Notes under the pieces: generated by a model
The model's input: the letters and a program-made list of their open reading frames with translations, nothing else
Told to the model about the DNA's origin: nothing
Database searches by the model: none
Program-made: the position numbers and the translations under genes
In this document: positions 1 through 9,102 of the stretch, in pieces
Position numbering within the stretch: the first letter of the stretch is position 1
Layout: each line of letters begins with the position of its first letter
Source: RFPW01 sp040401595
Lineage (GTDB): Bacteria; Pseudomonadota; Gammaproteobacteria; Burkholderiales; Burkholderiaceae_E
NCBI GenBank assembly: GCA_040401595.1
Contig: JBBAOE010000014.1
Span: 37,967-101,966 of the forward strand
Length of the DNA: 64,000 nt
Direction of reading: 5' to 3'

Positions 1-675
1 AAAGCGTTCTAGTTCACGTCTTGCGGCCGCTGTCCGGCTAGCGCCTGGATCAGACATCGACTTTCGCGCCGCCTCTTTCATCGGTAACACCACCAGCAGC
101 GTCACCGCGAAAATAACCGCCGCCACAAACAATACGCTGCTCTCGAATCCGAACGCCGAGGCCACAAAGAGTGCGCCAGAACCGCCGATCATCTGACCGA
201 TGCTCGCGCCGGCGAACATCATCCCCGTGGCTGTTGCCCGCTCGTGTTCCTGCAATGAGTTGACGGCGAGTGCATCAATTGCGACGTCTTGCGTTGCGGC
301 GAAGACGTTGTGTAACAACAGGATTGCTGTGAACAGACCCAACTGGCCGGGAAGATTCACGAGGGCGGTCGACAAGAGAGTCAGCACCATCATGAGCTGA
401 GTGCCGAGGATCCAGCCACGGCGCTGACCCAGTCGGTCCGATGAAAACACATCGACCAGCGGACCGAAGGCCCATTTGAATGCCCACGGTAGATAAAACG
501 AGGCGACAAAGGCACCGATCTCGGCTGGACCAACGCCTTGACGCCTCAACAAGGTCGCGACTGCCGTCGCTGCGAAACCCAACGGGACGCCTTCCGTGCT
601 GTAGAGCAGGAAAAAAGCAAGCAGTCGACCACGTGAAGTGGCAAACAGGTCAGGAAACTTCAGGCGCTTATCCAT
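1..675 (-). CDS. MFS transporter, AmpG-like (3' part cut by window edge)
   Basis: The reading frame is open from an ATG at 675 to base 1, giving 225 residues of an inner-membrane major facilitator protein whose C-terminal half lies outside the window. Several hydrophobic helices are visible (about residues 17-45, 52-72, 88-107, 114-130, 150-200). The motif QDVAIDALAV at 129-138 is typical of the AmpG muropeptide permease / acetyl-CoA transporter branch of the superfamily. Substrate cannot be told from this half; anhydromuropeptide import is one possibility. There is no clear Shine-Dalgarno before the ATG. It diverges from the serine hydrolase gene at 879 across about 200 bp in which I see no gene. 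Confidence 0.75.
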   Translation of the reverse strand, partial: MDKRLKFPDLFATSRGRLLAFFLLYSTEGVPLGFAATAVATLLRRQGVGPAEIGAFVASFYLPWAFKWAFGPLVDVFSSDRLGQRRGWILGTQLMMVLTLLSTALVNLPGQLGLFTAILLLHNVFAATQDVAIDALAVNSLQEHERATATGMMFAGASIGQMIGGSGALFVASAFGFESSVLFVAAVIFAVTLLVVLPMKEAARKSMSDPGASRTAAARRELERF

Positions 676-878
676 CGGAATGCGGCAGAAACTCTGTCAA
701 GATTCGTGGGTCAAAAGGTCACTATCATTCAATCCAGGCGCACGAAAAATCGAACCGGGGGATCCTCTCAGAACACTGGATCCCGGCGGTTGCTGCATTG
801 TCAGCCAAGTCTGCCTGAAGTCCGCCATCCCAATGCGCAACGCGTTGCATGTCACCAATCCGAGAGGGTGTTGCCACG

Positions 879-1970
879 ATGAATTCGATTGAGAAAGCCA
901 TCGACTATTCGATCGCTCACGAGATCAACTGGCCCCGTGATCCCATGGAGGCGCCGCGCCAGTGGGGGGTACATCATGACGATCCCGCGCCTTGGAACCA
1001 GTTGCTGGGGCCAGTTCATGAGCGGGTTGGTGTCTCTGGAATGATCTTGCGCGATGGCAAAGTTTGGCGGTCCTGGGGAGATACCCAACGCGCGGATCTC
1101 ACCTTCAGCGTTGCCAAAACCTATCTTGGGCTATTGGCAGGCGTCGCCCACGGGCATGGGCTTCTGCCTGATCCCGAGGCTCCGGTCGCCCAGCAACTGC
1201 CCGGGATCGGTTTTGACACACCGCAGAACCAGAGCATTACCTGGTCCCATTTGCTGAGCCAGACCAGCGAATGGGAAGGCAACTGCCTTGGACTTTCAGA
1301 AGTGGTTGACCGCTACCGCCATGTCTCTCATGACCCGCGAGGGGTGCTTGGGATCAAGGGGACGCCGCGACCGCTACAGACCCCTGGTGACTATTGGGAA
1401 TACAACGACGTCAGAATCAATCAACTTTCGCTGGCGCTGCTGCATCTGTTCGGACAGCCGCTGCCCGAGGTTTTCGAAGACGCAATCCTCAAACCGATCG
1501 GCGCGAACGGTGCATTCGCCTGGCGTGGCTACAAGGACGCCTGGGTTGATCTGCCAGCGCGCGGTCGACGAGCCGCTTCACGTGTCCTCTCGGTCCCTGG
1601 GGGTACGCACTGGGGCGGTGGCGTTTCAATCAGCACGCATGATCAGGCACTGATCGGGGAACTCTTTCGCCGGGACGGTCAATGGAATGTCGACGGCAAG
1701 CCCATCAGCGTCATCCCAGCGCCCTGGGTGAAGCGTATGCGCCAACCCTGCGCTCTCGCACCATTTTACGGCTGGTTGACCTGGCTCAATCCAGACGGAA
1801 AAACCTTTCCAGGGACCAGTCAAGAAAGTGTTTTTATGGTCGGAGCCGGAGGCAACTACGTCTGGGTCGAGCCCCAATACAAGGCCGTCGTGGTGGTGCG
1901 CTGGTTGAACCCCGCGCATTTCTCACACTTTGCGACCCAGGTCAGCGAGGCCCTGGCAGAACCGGCCTAA
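879..1970 (+). CDS. serine hydrolase, beta-lactamase-like fold (PF00144)
   Basis: A 363-residue protein of the class C beta-lactamase / esterase superfamily. The S-x-x-K nucleophile motif is S77-V-A-K80, inside TFSVAK, and Y175 in WEYND is the likely second catalytic tyrosine; the usual Y-S-N reads Y-N-D here. No signal peptide is visible, so it is probably a cytoplasmic esterase or amidase rather than a true periplasmic beta-lactamase. I chose the ATG at 879 because a purine-rich GAGAGG lies about 11 bases upstream; an in-frame ATG at 849 would add ten residues without such a site. Its stop is two bases from the stop of the convergent Bug receptor gene. Substrate unknown. Confidence 0.75.
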   Translation: MNSIEKAIDYSIAHEINWPRDPMEAPRQWGVHHDDPAPWNQLLGPVHERVGVSGMILRDGKVWRSWGDTQRADLTFSVAKTYLGLLAGVAHGHGLLPDPEAPVAQQLPGIGFDTPQNQSITWSHLLSQTSEWEGNCLGLSEVVDRYRHVSHDPRGVLGIKGTPRPLQTPGDYWEYNDVRINQLSLALLHLFGQPLPEVFEDAILKPIGANGAFAWRGYKDAWVDLPARGRRAASRVLSVPGGTHWGGGVSISTHDQALIGELFRRDGQWNVDGKPISVIPAPWVKRMRQPCALAPFYGWLTWLNPDGKTFPGTSQESVFMVGAGGNYVWVEPQYKAVVVVRWLNPAHFSHFATQVSEALAEPA

Positions 1971-1972
1971 AT

Positions 1973-2968
1973 TCATTCAGCCTTGGCACCTGAAGCTTTA
2001 ACGATCGGCCCCCAGCGCTGCACCTCGGCCCGAGTCATGTCGGACATGACCTCGGGGGTCGACCCGATGATGTTGTAACCTAACTCGGTCATCCGCTTGA
2101 CGTAATCGGGCGACTTGGTTGCCTTCACCGCTTCGACGTTAAGCTTCGTAACGATCTCCTTGGGCGTCCCCGCAGGCACCGTCAAACCGAACCAGACGCC
2201 GGACTCATAACCGGCAACACCAGATTCAGCGAGCGTCGGCAAGTCACTCAACAACGGGTCACGCTTGGCACCGGTCGTCGCCAGTGCTTTCAGTTTGCCC
2301 GCTTTGATATGTTGCAAGGCGGAAGGGATGTTATCAAACATCATCATGGTCTGACCGGCCAGCAAGTCCACCAGCGCAGGGGCACTTCCCTTGTACGGGA
2401 TATGCACCATGTTCAGCCCGGCGAGATACTTGAACATTTCTCCCGACATGTGAATGCTGGTGCCGCTGCCGCTCGATGCGAAGTTGATTTCCCCCGGTTT
2501 GGCCTTGGCCATTGCGATAACTTCCTGCACCGAGTTGGCTTTCACCCCAGGGTGCAGCACCAGCACGTTATTGAGCGAGACCAGCGCCACCACGCTAGCC
2601 AGGTCCTTACTCGGATCAAAAGGCATTTTGGCGTACAGCGCCGGATTGATCGCCTGAATGCCACTGGTCGTCATGAACAGCGTATAGCCATCCGGCGCTG
2701 ACCGTGCCGCTTCCTGACCACCAATGTTGCCACCGGCGCCTGGCTTATTTTCGACCGTCACCGGTTGACCCAGATTCTTAGCCAATTCGACTGCAATCGC
2801 TCGGGAGGCAATATCGACCGCCCCACCCGGCGGGAAGGGACAGATCAGGCGTATCGGCTTGGATGGGAACCCTGCCGCTGTGGACTGGGCCTGAGCGATG
2901 GCGGCGGTGCCACCCATCGCAGTCAATACGCCCAGAACGACCGCCATCCGCTTAAGGAAACGCTTCAT
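1973..2968 (-). CDS. Bug/TctC-family periplasmic solute receptor
   Basis: A 331-residue tripartite tricarboxylate-type receptor (PF03401). An N-terminal signal peptide ends near ALA-like sites around residues 25-28 (AIAQAQS). The family landmarks PFPPGGAVD (about 50-58), ENKPGAGGNIG (about 77-87) and HIPYKGSAPAL follow. Such receptors bind carboxylates in the periplasm and normally serve a TctAB symporter, but no TctA or TctB gene is near. The start is well supported by a strong purine-rich site (GAGGAGAGGGG) just before the ATG. The ligand is unknown. Confidence 0.9.
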   Translation of the reverse strand: MKRFLKRMAVVLGVLTAMGGTAAIAQAQSTAAGFPSKPIRLICPFPPGGAVDIASRAIAVELAKNLGQPVTVENKPGAGGNIGGQEAARSAPDGYTLFMTTSGIQAINPALYAKMPFDPSKDLASVVALVSLNNVLVLHPGVKANSVQEVIAMAKAKPGEINFASSGSGTSIHMSGEMFKYLAGLNMVHIPYKGSAPALVDLLAGQTMMMFDNIPSALQHIKAGKLKALATTGAKRDPLLSDLPTLAESGVAGYESGVWFGLTVPAGTPKEIVTKLNVEAVKATKSPDYVKRMTELGYNIIGSTPEVMSDMTRAEVQRWGPIVKASGAKAE

Positions 2969-3054
2969 TTCCCCTCTCCTCTTATGAACTAACTATTTTA
3001 AAATTCAGCATGATCGCACGCAGAACCACGCAGACCAATAGAGCCTACACCCCC

Positions 3055-3082
3055 GCTACGGCCAGGACTTGCCGGCCCTAGC
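3055..3082 (-). terminator. stem-loop downstream of serC
   Basis: GCTACGGCC at 3055-3063 pairs with GGCCCTAGC at 3074-3082 with one C-C mismatch, leaving a loop of ten bases. It sits between the end of serC and the next minus-strand gene. No run of T follows on either strand, so it is a weak terminator candidate or an mRNA-end stabiliser. Confidence 0.3.
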
Positions 3083-3105
3083 AGCGCGCTCGCATCGCAA
3101 AGACT

Positions 3106-4227
3106 TTAACACCGTGATTGAACCTGCGCATACGCCCAGGACAACCAGGGCATGAGGGCTCGAAGGTCCGAGGCTTCAACGGTCGCTCCACACCAGATCC
3201 GCAGGCCTGCCGGCGCGTCCTTGTAGGAACCGATGTCATACGCCACGCCCTCTGTCTCGAGGAGACTGACCATCGCTTTCACCTGCGCCTCTGACAGCTT
3301 GAGGCTGAGGCAGACACTGGTATTCGAACGCGTCTGAGGGTCCGTCGCCAGAAACGCAATCCAGTCGTTGTCCCCTACGAAATCAACCAGTACCTGCAGG
3401 TTGGCTTCACTTCTGGCGATCGTGCCGGCCACACCACCCAAGCGATCAACCCACTGCAGGGCATCAAGGTAATCGGCAACACACAGCATCGACGGTGTGT
3501 TGATCGTCTCGCCCTTGAACAGGCCTTCGGCGACTTTGCCGCCAGATTTCATTCGGAAAATCTTCGGCATCGGCCAAGGCGGATCGTAGCTCTCCAGTCG
3601 GGCCACGGCCCGGGGGCTCAGGATCAGCATGCCGTGGGCGCCCTCCCCGCCGAGCACCTTCTGCCAGGAGTAAGTCACCACGTCGAGTTTTTCCCAGGGC
3701 ATCTCCATCGCAAACACCGCCGACGTGGCGTCGCAAATAGTCAGTCCAGCGCGATCGTCAGGAATCCACTCCCCATCAGGCACCTTGACCCCGGACGTCG
3801 TTCCATTCCAAACAAAGACAACATCATGGTCAAAATTGACCCGGGTCAGGTCGGGCAGATCGCCGTAGTTAGCCTGAATGACAGTCACATCGGGTAGTTT
3901 CAGTTGGGTGACGATATCGGTTACCCAGGCGCCACTGAACGACTCCCAGGCCAGTACATCGATACCCCGCGGCCCGAGCAGCGACCACATGGCCATCTCG
4001 ATCGCGCCGGTATCGGAGGCAGGAACCACCCCGATTCGGTAACCCGGTGGCAACCCGAGAAGTCGTGCCGATTCCGAACAGGCGAATGCGAGGGTTTGCT
4101 TGCCCAGAGCAGAGCGGTGCGAACGCCCGAGCGTATCGACCACCAATGCACCAACATCGTACCCAGGACGCTTGGCACAGGGCCCGGAAGAAAAATGAGG
4201 GCTTGCAGGCTTGAGCGTGGGTCGCAT
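3106..4227 (-). CDS. serC: phosphoserine transaminase
   Basis: A 373-residue PLP enzyme that makes O-phospho-L-serine from 3-phosphohydroxypyruvate and glutamate in serine (and pyridoxal phosphate) synthesis. The N-terminal SSGPCAKRPGY and the SWQKVLGGEGAHG block are those of the longer SerC type common in alphaproteobacteria and actinobacteria; K190 is the expected Schiff-base lysine and D166 in CDATSAVFAMEMPW the expected pyridine-nitrogen partner. I start at the ATG at 4227, which has AGGA about nine bases upstream; the open frame runs 27 codons further, but that extension (to 4308) has no family similarity I can see. It lies 34 bases downstream of the DUF1415 gene. Confidence 0.9.
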   Translation of the reverse strand: MRPTLKPASPHFSSGPCAKRPGYDVGALVVDTLGRSHRSALGKQTLAFACSESARLLGLPPGYRIGVVPASDTGAIEMAMWSLLGPRGIDVLAWESFSGAWVTDIVTQLKLPDVTVIQANYGDLPDLTRVNFDHDVVFVWNGTTSGVKVPDGEWIPDDRAGLTICDATSAVFAMEMPWEKLDVVTYSWQKVLGGEGAHGMLILSPRAVARLESYDPPWPMPKIFRMKSGGKVAEGLFKGETINTPSMLCVADYLDALQWVDRLGGVAGTIARSEANLQVLVDFVGDNDWIAFLATDPQTRSNTSVCLSLKLSEAQVKAMVSLLETEGVAYDIGSYKDAPAGLRIWCGATVEASDLRALMPWLSWAYAQVQSRC

Positions 4228-4261
4228 AGGGTCCTGGGTTAAGTGAGACAAAACGCCATTA

Positions 4262-4894
4262 TTACCCGCCGGATTTGGGCAATGGCCTGGGATCAATGGA
4301 ATCGGCATCCGCCTGGCACTGAGCCTGCAAGGCTCGCCATCCCTGCTCGCCGAGTCGCTCTAGCGAAGCGATATTGGCCTCGAAGATCGATTCAGGCTCG
4401 TCCAAGACCGCGAGTGCCCGATCAATACTGTCCTCGCGCAGCAGATGCAGCATGGGGAACGGGGACTGATTGGTCGCATTGCCCAGGTCGCCTGGCGAGG
4501 TGCCTGCAAATTGGTACTGAGGATGAAAACTCGCCACCTGGATCACACCCTCCAGATTGAGCCGCCGCAGTGTGATGTCAACACGGTCAAGGAATCCGTT
4601 GTAGTCAAAAAAATCATTCAATACGTCGGGATGAATTAACAGGGTGGTCTCAATCTCATCACCTGAAATTTCAACCAGACGGTCCAGTTCAGCCCGCAAG
4701 TCCTGCAGTAACTCCTCGCAATCGATGGCCTCGCTGACGCGGTAATGGATGCGCCCCCGGTTGTATGGAGCTCTGGCAAACGGGCACAGATTCAGACCAA
4801 TCACGGCCCGCTCGATCCAGGCTCGGGTCAGGGCAATGACTCGGGTCGGGCTTTGACCGTGAGCCTGGTCCCCCGGTCGGCCTGCACCGCTCAA
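4262..4894 (-). CDS. DUF1415 family protein
   Basis: A 210-residue conserved cytoplasmic protein of unknown function (PF07209). The family block LNLCPFA is at residues 34-40, followed by the typical LLIHPDVLNDFFDYN and FHPQYQFAGT segments. The first codon is a TTG whose last bases overlap the TGA of the RIO-type kinase gene, so translation is probably coupled; the first 15 or so residues are not conserved and a later start cannot be excluded. The invariant CPF motif suggests a redox or metal role, but that is only inference. Confidence 0.8.
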   Translation of the reverse strand: MSGAGRPGDQAHGQSPTRVIALTRAWIERAVIGLNLCPFARAPYNRGRIHYRVSEAIDCEELLQDLRAELDRLVEISGDEIETTLLIHPDVLNDFFDYNGFLDRVDITLRRLNLEGVIQVASFHPQYQFAGTSPGDLGNATNQSPFPMLHLLREDSIDRALAVLDEPESIFEANIASLERLGEQGWRALQAQCQADADSIDPRPLPKSGG

Positions 4895-5739
4895 CCCGTC
4901 TCCCGCATCCGAAGCTGGCGAGCTGATTCCTCGAAACGGGCATCCTCGATTCCCAGCAGAACCGACTCCAGATCAACCGGCTTGACCTTTGGATCGAAGC
5001 GCCCGGTCAGAACCGACTCCGGCGTCAAAAGTCCTCGCTCGTAGATCGACCAGATTTCACGCCCATAGTTCGTCGTCAGAAGATCGGGCGCAAAGCGGCC
5101 GAAGTAGTTGCGCAAGTTGGCAACATCCCGTTCAAGCATCCCGGCAGCATGATTGTTACCGGCAGCATCAACCGCCTGCGGCAGATCGATGATCACGGGC
5201 CCATCAGCAGCGATCAGGATGTTGAATTCCGACAGGTCACCATGCACCACCCCGGCGCACAACATTCTGACCACTTCTCGCAGGAGCGCTTCGTGATAGG
5301 CACAGGCCTGTTCTGCTGTGAAGTGGACATCGTTCAGTCGGGGAGCGGCATCGCCATCCTCGTCGCAGACGAGCTCCATCAGGAGCACCCCTTCGAGAAA
5401 ATTGAATGGCTTGGGCACCCGAACACCGGCTGCGGCGAGTCGATAGAGGGCATCGACTTCAGCGCTCTGCCAGGCGGCTTCCTGCGCCTGGCGCCCGTAG
5501 CGAGTCCCCTTTGCCATGGCCCGGGCCTGACGACTGTTTTTCGTCTTCCGGTTTTCCGTGTAATCGACCGCCTGCCGGAAGCTGCGGTGCGTGGCTTCCT
5601 TGTAAACCTTGGCGCAGCGGATCTCTTGCCCACAGCGCACCACAAACACCATGGCTTCCTTGCCACTGGTGAGTTGGCGCAGGACTTCGTCAATCAGACC
5701 CTCTTCCAGGAGGGGGCGCAGCCGATCGGGAGTTTTCAT
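4891..5739 (-). CDS. RIO1-like serine protein kinase (PA4780 type)
   Basis: A 282-residue atypical protein kinase. RIO-family landmarks are a lysine in CAKVYKE (about 42-48), the catalytic HGDLSEFNIL (166-175; D168 and N173) and the metal-binding D185 in IIDLPQAV. The flexible basic stretch around NRKTKNSRQARAMAKG (63-78) is typical of the RIO fold. Bacterial RIO kinases of this kind occur widely in proteobacteria, with proposed roles in stress or ribosome biology; the target here is unknown. It begins the run kinase-DUF1415-serC, with a 4-base overlap to the next gene. Confidence 0.85.
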   Translation of the reverse strand: MKTPDRLRPLLEEGLIDEVLRQLTSGKEAMVFVVRCGQEIRCAKVYKEATHRSFRQAVDYTENRKTKNSRQARAMAKGTRYGRQAQEAAWQSAEVDALYRLAAAGVRVPKPFNFLEGVLLMELVCDEDGDAAPRLNDVHFTAEQACAYHEALLREVVRMLCAGVVHGDLSEFNILIAADGPVIIDLPQAVDAAGNNHAAGMLERDVANLRNYFGRFAPDLLTTNYGREIWSIYERGLLTPESVLTGRFDPKVKPVDLESVLLGIEDARFEESARQLRMRETG

Positions 5740-6133
5740 GATTCGTATTCTGCGCCCATTGGTTGGGGCTGCGTCAGAAACGTGAATCGAGCCAGCGGCA
5801 AATCCCTGGCCAAAACCAGCAGCATGCCGGCCATCGAGTCAGACTCCAGCCGCATCAGATTCAGCAAAGAGATGGTTTAGCCAGATTTTGAGGCGCTGAC
5901 GATCCATTACTCCCAGACCAGCGCCGATATCTGCGCCCGACTGCCTCGCCGCCCAGAAACTGCTGTCTTTCGCATCTATCTTCTGGACGACCTACTGATG
6001 GAGATACTCAATCGTCCTTCCACAGCAGCTTGATATCGCATTGGGTTTACCCTTAGTTCCTTGGCGAGATCATATCGTGCTCGGGAACTGTGATTTGCAG
6101 CGAATCACCAAGACACAGAAATAAATCCAGCAT
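5740..6133. other. 394-bp intergenic region, possible gene remnant
   Basis: No convincing gene is present. On the + strand 5881-6033 is open for 50 codons between TAG and TGA without an ATG near its 5' end, and its composition (PRRPETAVFRIYLLDDLL and so on) looks protein-like, so it may be a decayed coding fragment. I could not assign it to a family. The region separates the kinase gene start from the end of the IlvD/Edd dehydratase gene and should contain the promoter of the kinase run. Confidence 0.2.
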
Positions 6134-7834
6134 TCAGTCGGTCGATACGCCCGAAGCACGCGGGGGCCGCAGAAAATCGAAATCGACTCCTTGATCGGCC
6201 TGTAATACCGACTGCAGGAAGAGTTTCCGATACCCGCGCTCCGCACGCGGTTCAACAACTGGATGCTCAGCCGCGCGCCGATCCATTTCGTCCGACGAGA
6301 CCAACAGCGAAATTTCCCGATTCTGAACGCTTAACCGGATGCGATCACCGTTCCGCACATACGCCAGTGGCCCACCGATCGCCGATTCTGGGGCCACGTG
6401 TAACACAATGGTTCCAAACGCAGTACCACTCATACGACCGTCTGAGATTCGAACCATATCCTTGACCCCAGCCTGGGCAAGCTTGCGTGGAATGGGCAGA
6501 TAACCGGCCTCGGGCATGCCTGGCGCCCCTTTGGGACCAATGTGCTTAAGGACCAGAATGTCCTGCGCGGTTACATCCAGAGAATCATCATCGATGCGGG
6601 CAGCGAGATCCTCGAGGTTCTCAAAAACCACTGCACGGCCTTCGTGCTCCATCAAGGTCGGGTCGGCTGCCGATTGTTTAATAATCGCGCCCTCGGGCGC
6701 AAGATTTCCGCGCAGTACGGCAATCCCGCCTTGCGGATAAATGGGATCAGCCAGCGGGCGAACGATCCGTTGAGCGAATCCGGGCCCGGCCCGTTCGATC
6801 TCCTCGCCCAGCGTGCGGCCGGTGACGGTCAATGCCTCCAGGTGAAGGAGCGGTTTGAGCTCCCGCAGGAGGGTGGCCATACCCCCCGCGTGATGGAAAT
6901 CCTCCATGTAGTGTTGGCCCGACGGTTTGAGATCGAGCAGCACCGGCGTCTCGCGGCCCATCCGGTCGAGTTCCGCCAGATCAATCTCCAGGCCTACCCG
7001 CCCAGCGATTGCGGCGAGATGCACGATCCCATTGGTTGAACCACCGATCGCCAGGAGTACTCGCATCGCATTGTGAAATGCTGAAGGGGTCAGAACTCGA
7101 TCAATCGTCAGCCGGTCAGCCGCCATTTGCACTGCCTGCGCGCCGGTCATCTCGGCGATCCGCAACCGCTCGGCTGTCACTGCCGGGGGCGAAGCCCCGC
7201 CTGGCAAGGTGATCCCCAAGGCCTCGGCAATGCATGCCATGGTGCTGGCCGTACCCATCACGGAGCACGTACCAACACTGGCCACCAGCTGGTCGTTGAC
7301 CTCCGCGGTCTGTGCGGCGTCGATCTCCTGGGCCCGAAACTTCGCCCAGTAACGACGACAGTCGGTACAGGCGCCGACGCGCTCCCCCCGATGTGAACCC
7401 GTCAACATCGATCCGGTAATCAGCTGGATCGTGGGAATTCCCGCTGATGCTGCGCCCATGAGCTGTGCTGGTACGGTTTTGTCGCAGCCCCCAATCAAGA
7501 CCACCGCATCCATCGGCTGGGCACGGATCATTTCCTCGGTATCGATTGACATGAGGTTGCGCAAATACATGCTGGTCGGCGCTGCAAAGCTCTCATGGAT
7601 TGAAATCGTGGGGAAAGCCATCGGCAGACCACCGGCGAGCATGACGCCGCGCTTGACCGCCTCAATCAGCTGCGGGGCATTGCCGTGGCAGGGGTTGTAG
7701 TCACTCCCGGTGTTGGCGATCCCGATGACGGGCCGATCGAGCGAGGCATCGGTATAGCCCGCGCCTTTGATGAATGCCTTTCGCAAAAAAAGCGAAAACT
7801 CCTGGTCGCCGTAGCTGGTCAGGCCCTTGCGCAT
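6134..7834 (-). CDS. IlvD/Edd-family dehydratase, probably sugar-acid type
   Basis: A 566-residue Fe-S dehydratase. The three cluster cysteines known from the L-arabinonate dehydratase group are present as C49 (NPCH), C117 (GGCDK) and C190 (GTCSVMG); the catalytic serine lies in SDGRMSGTAFG near the C-terminus. Length and the FLRKAF / GACTDCRR segments resemble sugar-acid or dihydroxy-acid dehydratases outside the branched-chain amino acid pathway, giving 2-keto-3-deoxy acids. A good AGGAG site precedes the ATG at 7834, which decides the start over the upstream in-frame codon at 7876. It stands alone, diverging from rlmJ. Substrate uncertain. Confidence 0.85.
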   Translation of the reverse strand: MRKGLTSYGDQEFSLFLRKAFIKGAGYTDASLDRPVIGIANTGSDYNPCHGNAPQLIEAVKRGVMLAGGLPMAFPTISIHESFAAPTSMYLRNLMSIDTEEMIRAQPMDAVVLIGGCDKTVPAQLMGAASAGIPTIQLITGSMLTGSHRGERVGACTDCRRYWAKFRAQEIDAAQTAEVNDQLVASVGTCSVMGTASTMACIAEALGITLPGGASPPAVTAERLRIAEMTGAQAVQMAADRLTIDRVLTPSAFHNAMRVLLAIGGSTNGIVHLAAIAGRVGLEIDLAELDRMGRETPVLLDLKPSGQHYMEDFHHAGGMATLLRELKPLLHLEALTVTGRTLGEEIERAGPGFAQRIVRPLADPIYPQGGIAVLRGNLAPEGAIIKQSAADPTLMEHEGRAVVFENLEDLAARIDDDSLDVTAQDILVLKHIGPKGAPGMPEAGYLPIPRKLAQAGVKDMVRISDGRMSGTAFGTIVLHVAPESAIGGPLAYVRNGDRIRLSVQNREISLLVSSDEMDRRAAEHPVVEPRAERGYRKLFLQSVLQADQGVDFDFLRPPRASGVSTD

Positions 7835-7941
7835 GAGAGAACTCCTGGTAAAGCCTTGGTGTTGAGGAGCGTACATTCGGGGGCACGCACCCCTGACCTA
7901 AAATTCTACGGCTCTTTGTCGGATCAACCTGTTCAAGCCCC

Positions 7942-8877
7942 ATGTTTAGCTACCGCCATGCTTTTCACGCCGGCAATCATGCCGACGTTCTCAAACATCT
8001 TGTTCTGCTGACGATTCTTCGTCATTTGACCCAGAAAGACACGGCGCTGCAGGTCATCGATACCCACGCTGGCGCAGGTCTGTATCGATTGGACACCGAC
8101 CAGGCCAATACGAGTGCAGAAGCCCACGACGGCATTCTTCGACTGGTACGTGCGGTCACGTCGCACGGCGCACCAACCGGGCAACGCACCGCCCAATCGG
8201 CCAAGATCCTGTGTGCGCCTGCGCTCACCGAGTACCTGGATGCGGTCAAATCGTTTAATCCTGATGGTGGCTGGGCGATTTATCCCGGCTCGCCTTTCCT
8301 GATTCAACAACAACTGCGTGACCGTGACCGCCTCAAGCTCTACGAGCTTCACCCGACCGATACCAAATTGTTGACGGCCAATATCGCGCAACTCCAAGCG
8401 GGACGCAAAGTGGCGATCTTGCGTGAAGATGGCTTCGAGGGACTCAAGAAATTTCTGCCCCCGCCCTCGCGCCGCGCACTCGTTCTGTGCGATCCCAGCT
8501 ACGAACTCAAAACGGATTACGCTCGCGTGGTCAAGATGGTGGCGGATGCACTGCAGCGGTTCGCGACCGGAACTTACGTGATCTGGTATCCCGTCCTGCC
8601 TCGCCTAGATGCCCAGGAACTGCCCCGTAAACTCTGGAATCTCGCGACCCGGACCCGGCGGCCCTGGTTGCACTGCAGTTTGAACGTCGGCGCACCGGGG
8701 ATGGGGAACGGTCGTGCGGGCGCCGATGATCCCCGCCCGGGGCTTTGTGCGAGCGCCATGTTCGTGATCAACCCACCCTATACCTTGTACGCGGCACTCA
8801 AAGAAGCGCTGCCGCAACTGACCCGATTTCTCGCTCGGGATGCATCGGCACAATTTTCACTGGACGCGGGCGACTGA
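7942..8877 (+). CDS. rlmJ: 23S rRNA (adenine-N6)-methyltransferase RlmJ
   Basis: A 311-residue SAM-dependent methyltransferase expected to methylate A2030 (E. coli numbering) of 23S rRNA. The start MFSYRHAFHAGNHADVLKH is diagnostic of RlmJ. The catalytic motif IV, normally D-P-P-Y, is D184-P-S-Y187 here, with a serine in place of the second proline. The protein is about 30 residues longer than E. coli RlmJ, partly through a Gly/Ala-rich insertion at about 249-265. It is a single gene. Confidence 0.92.
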   Translation: MFSYRHAFHAGNHADVLKHLVLLTILRHLTQKDTALQVIDTHAGAGLYRLDTDQANTSAEAHDGILRLVRAVTSHGAPTGQRTAQSAKILCAPALTEYLDAVKSFNPDGGWAIYPGSPFLIQQQLRDRDRLKLYELHPTDTKLLTANIAQLQAGRKVAILREDGFEGLKKFLPPPSRRALVLCDPSYELKTDYARVVKMVADALQRFATGTYVIWYPVLPRLDAQELPRKLWNLATRTRRPWLHCSLNVGAPGMGNGRAGADDPRPGLCASAMFVINPPYTLYAALKEALPQLTRFLARDASAQFSLDAGD

Positions 8878-9102
8878 ACCGCAGCTACCGAGGCGGGCGG
8901 AACCCATTCCGGACAAATTCAACACCAAGTCAGGACCAAGGGTTTTTCCGGGGTCCGCAGCGCAGAAAATCAAAGTTCCGCCATGAGATTCTTGGCCCCG
9001 GACGTCGTCGATACGACGAACGCTGATTGGCCCGTTGTCCGTAGCCGTTGCAACCGGCTTGGCCTGGACGATCCCGACTACAACAGACGATTGAGGAACC
9101 CC

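Noticed and set aside
3106..4308. Longer SerC starting at 4308
   Set aside because: The extra 27 residues are unlike the family and the ATG at 4227 has a proper ribosome site.
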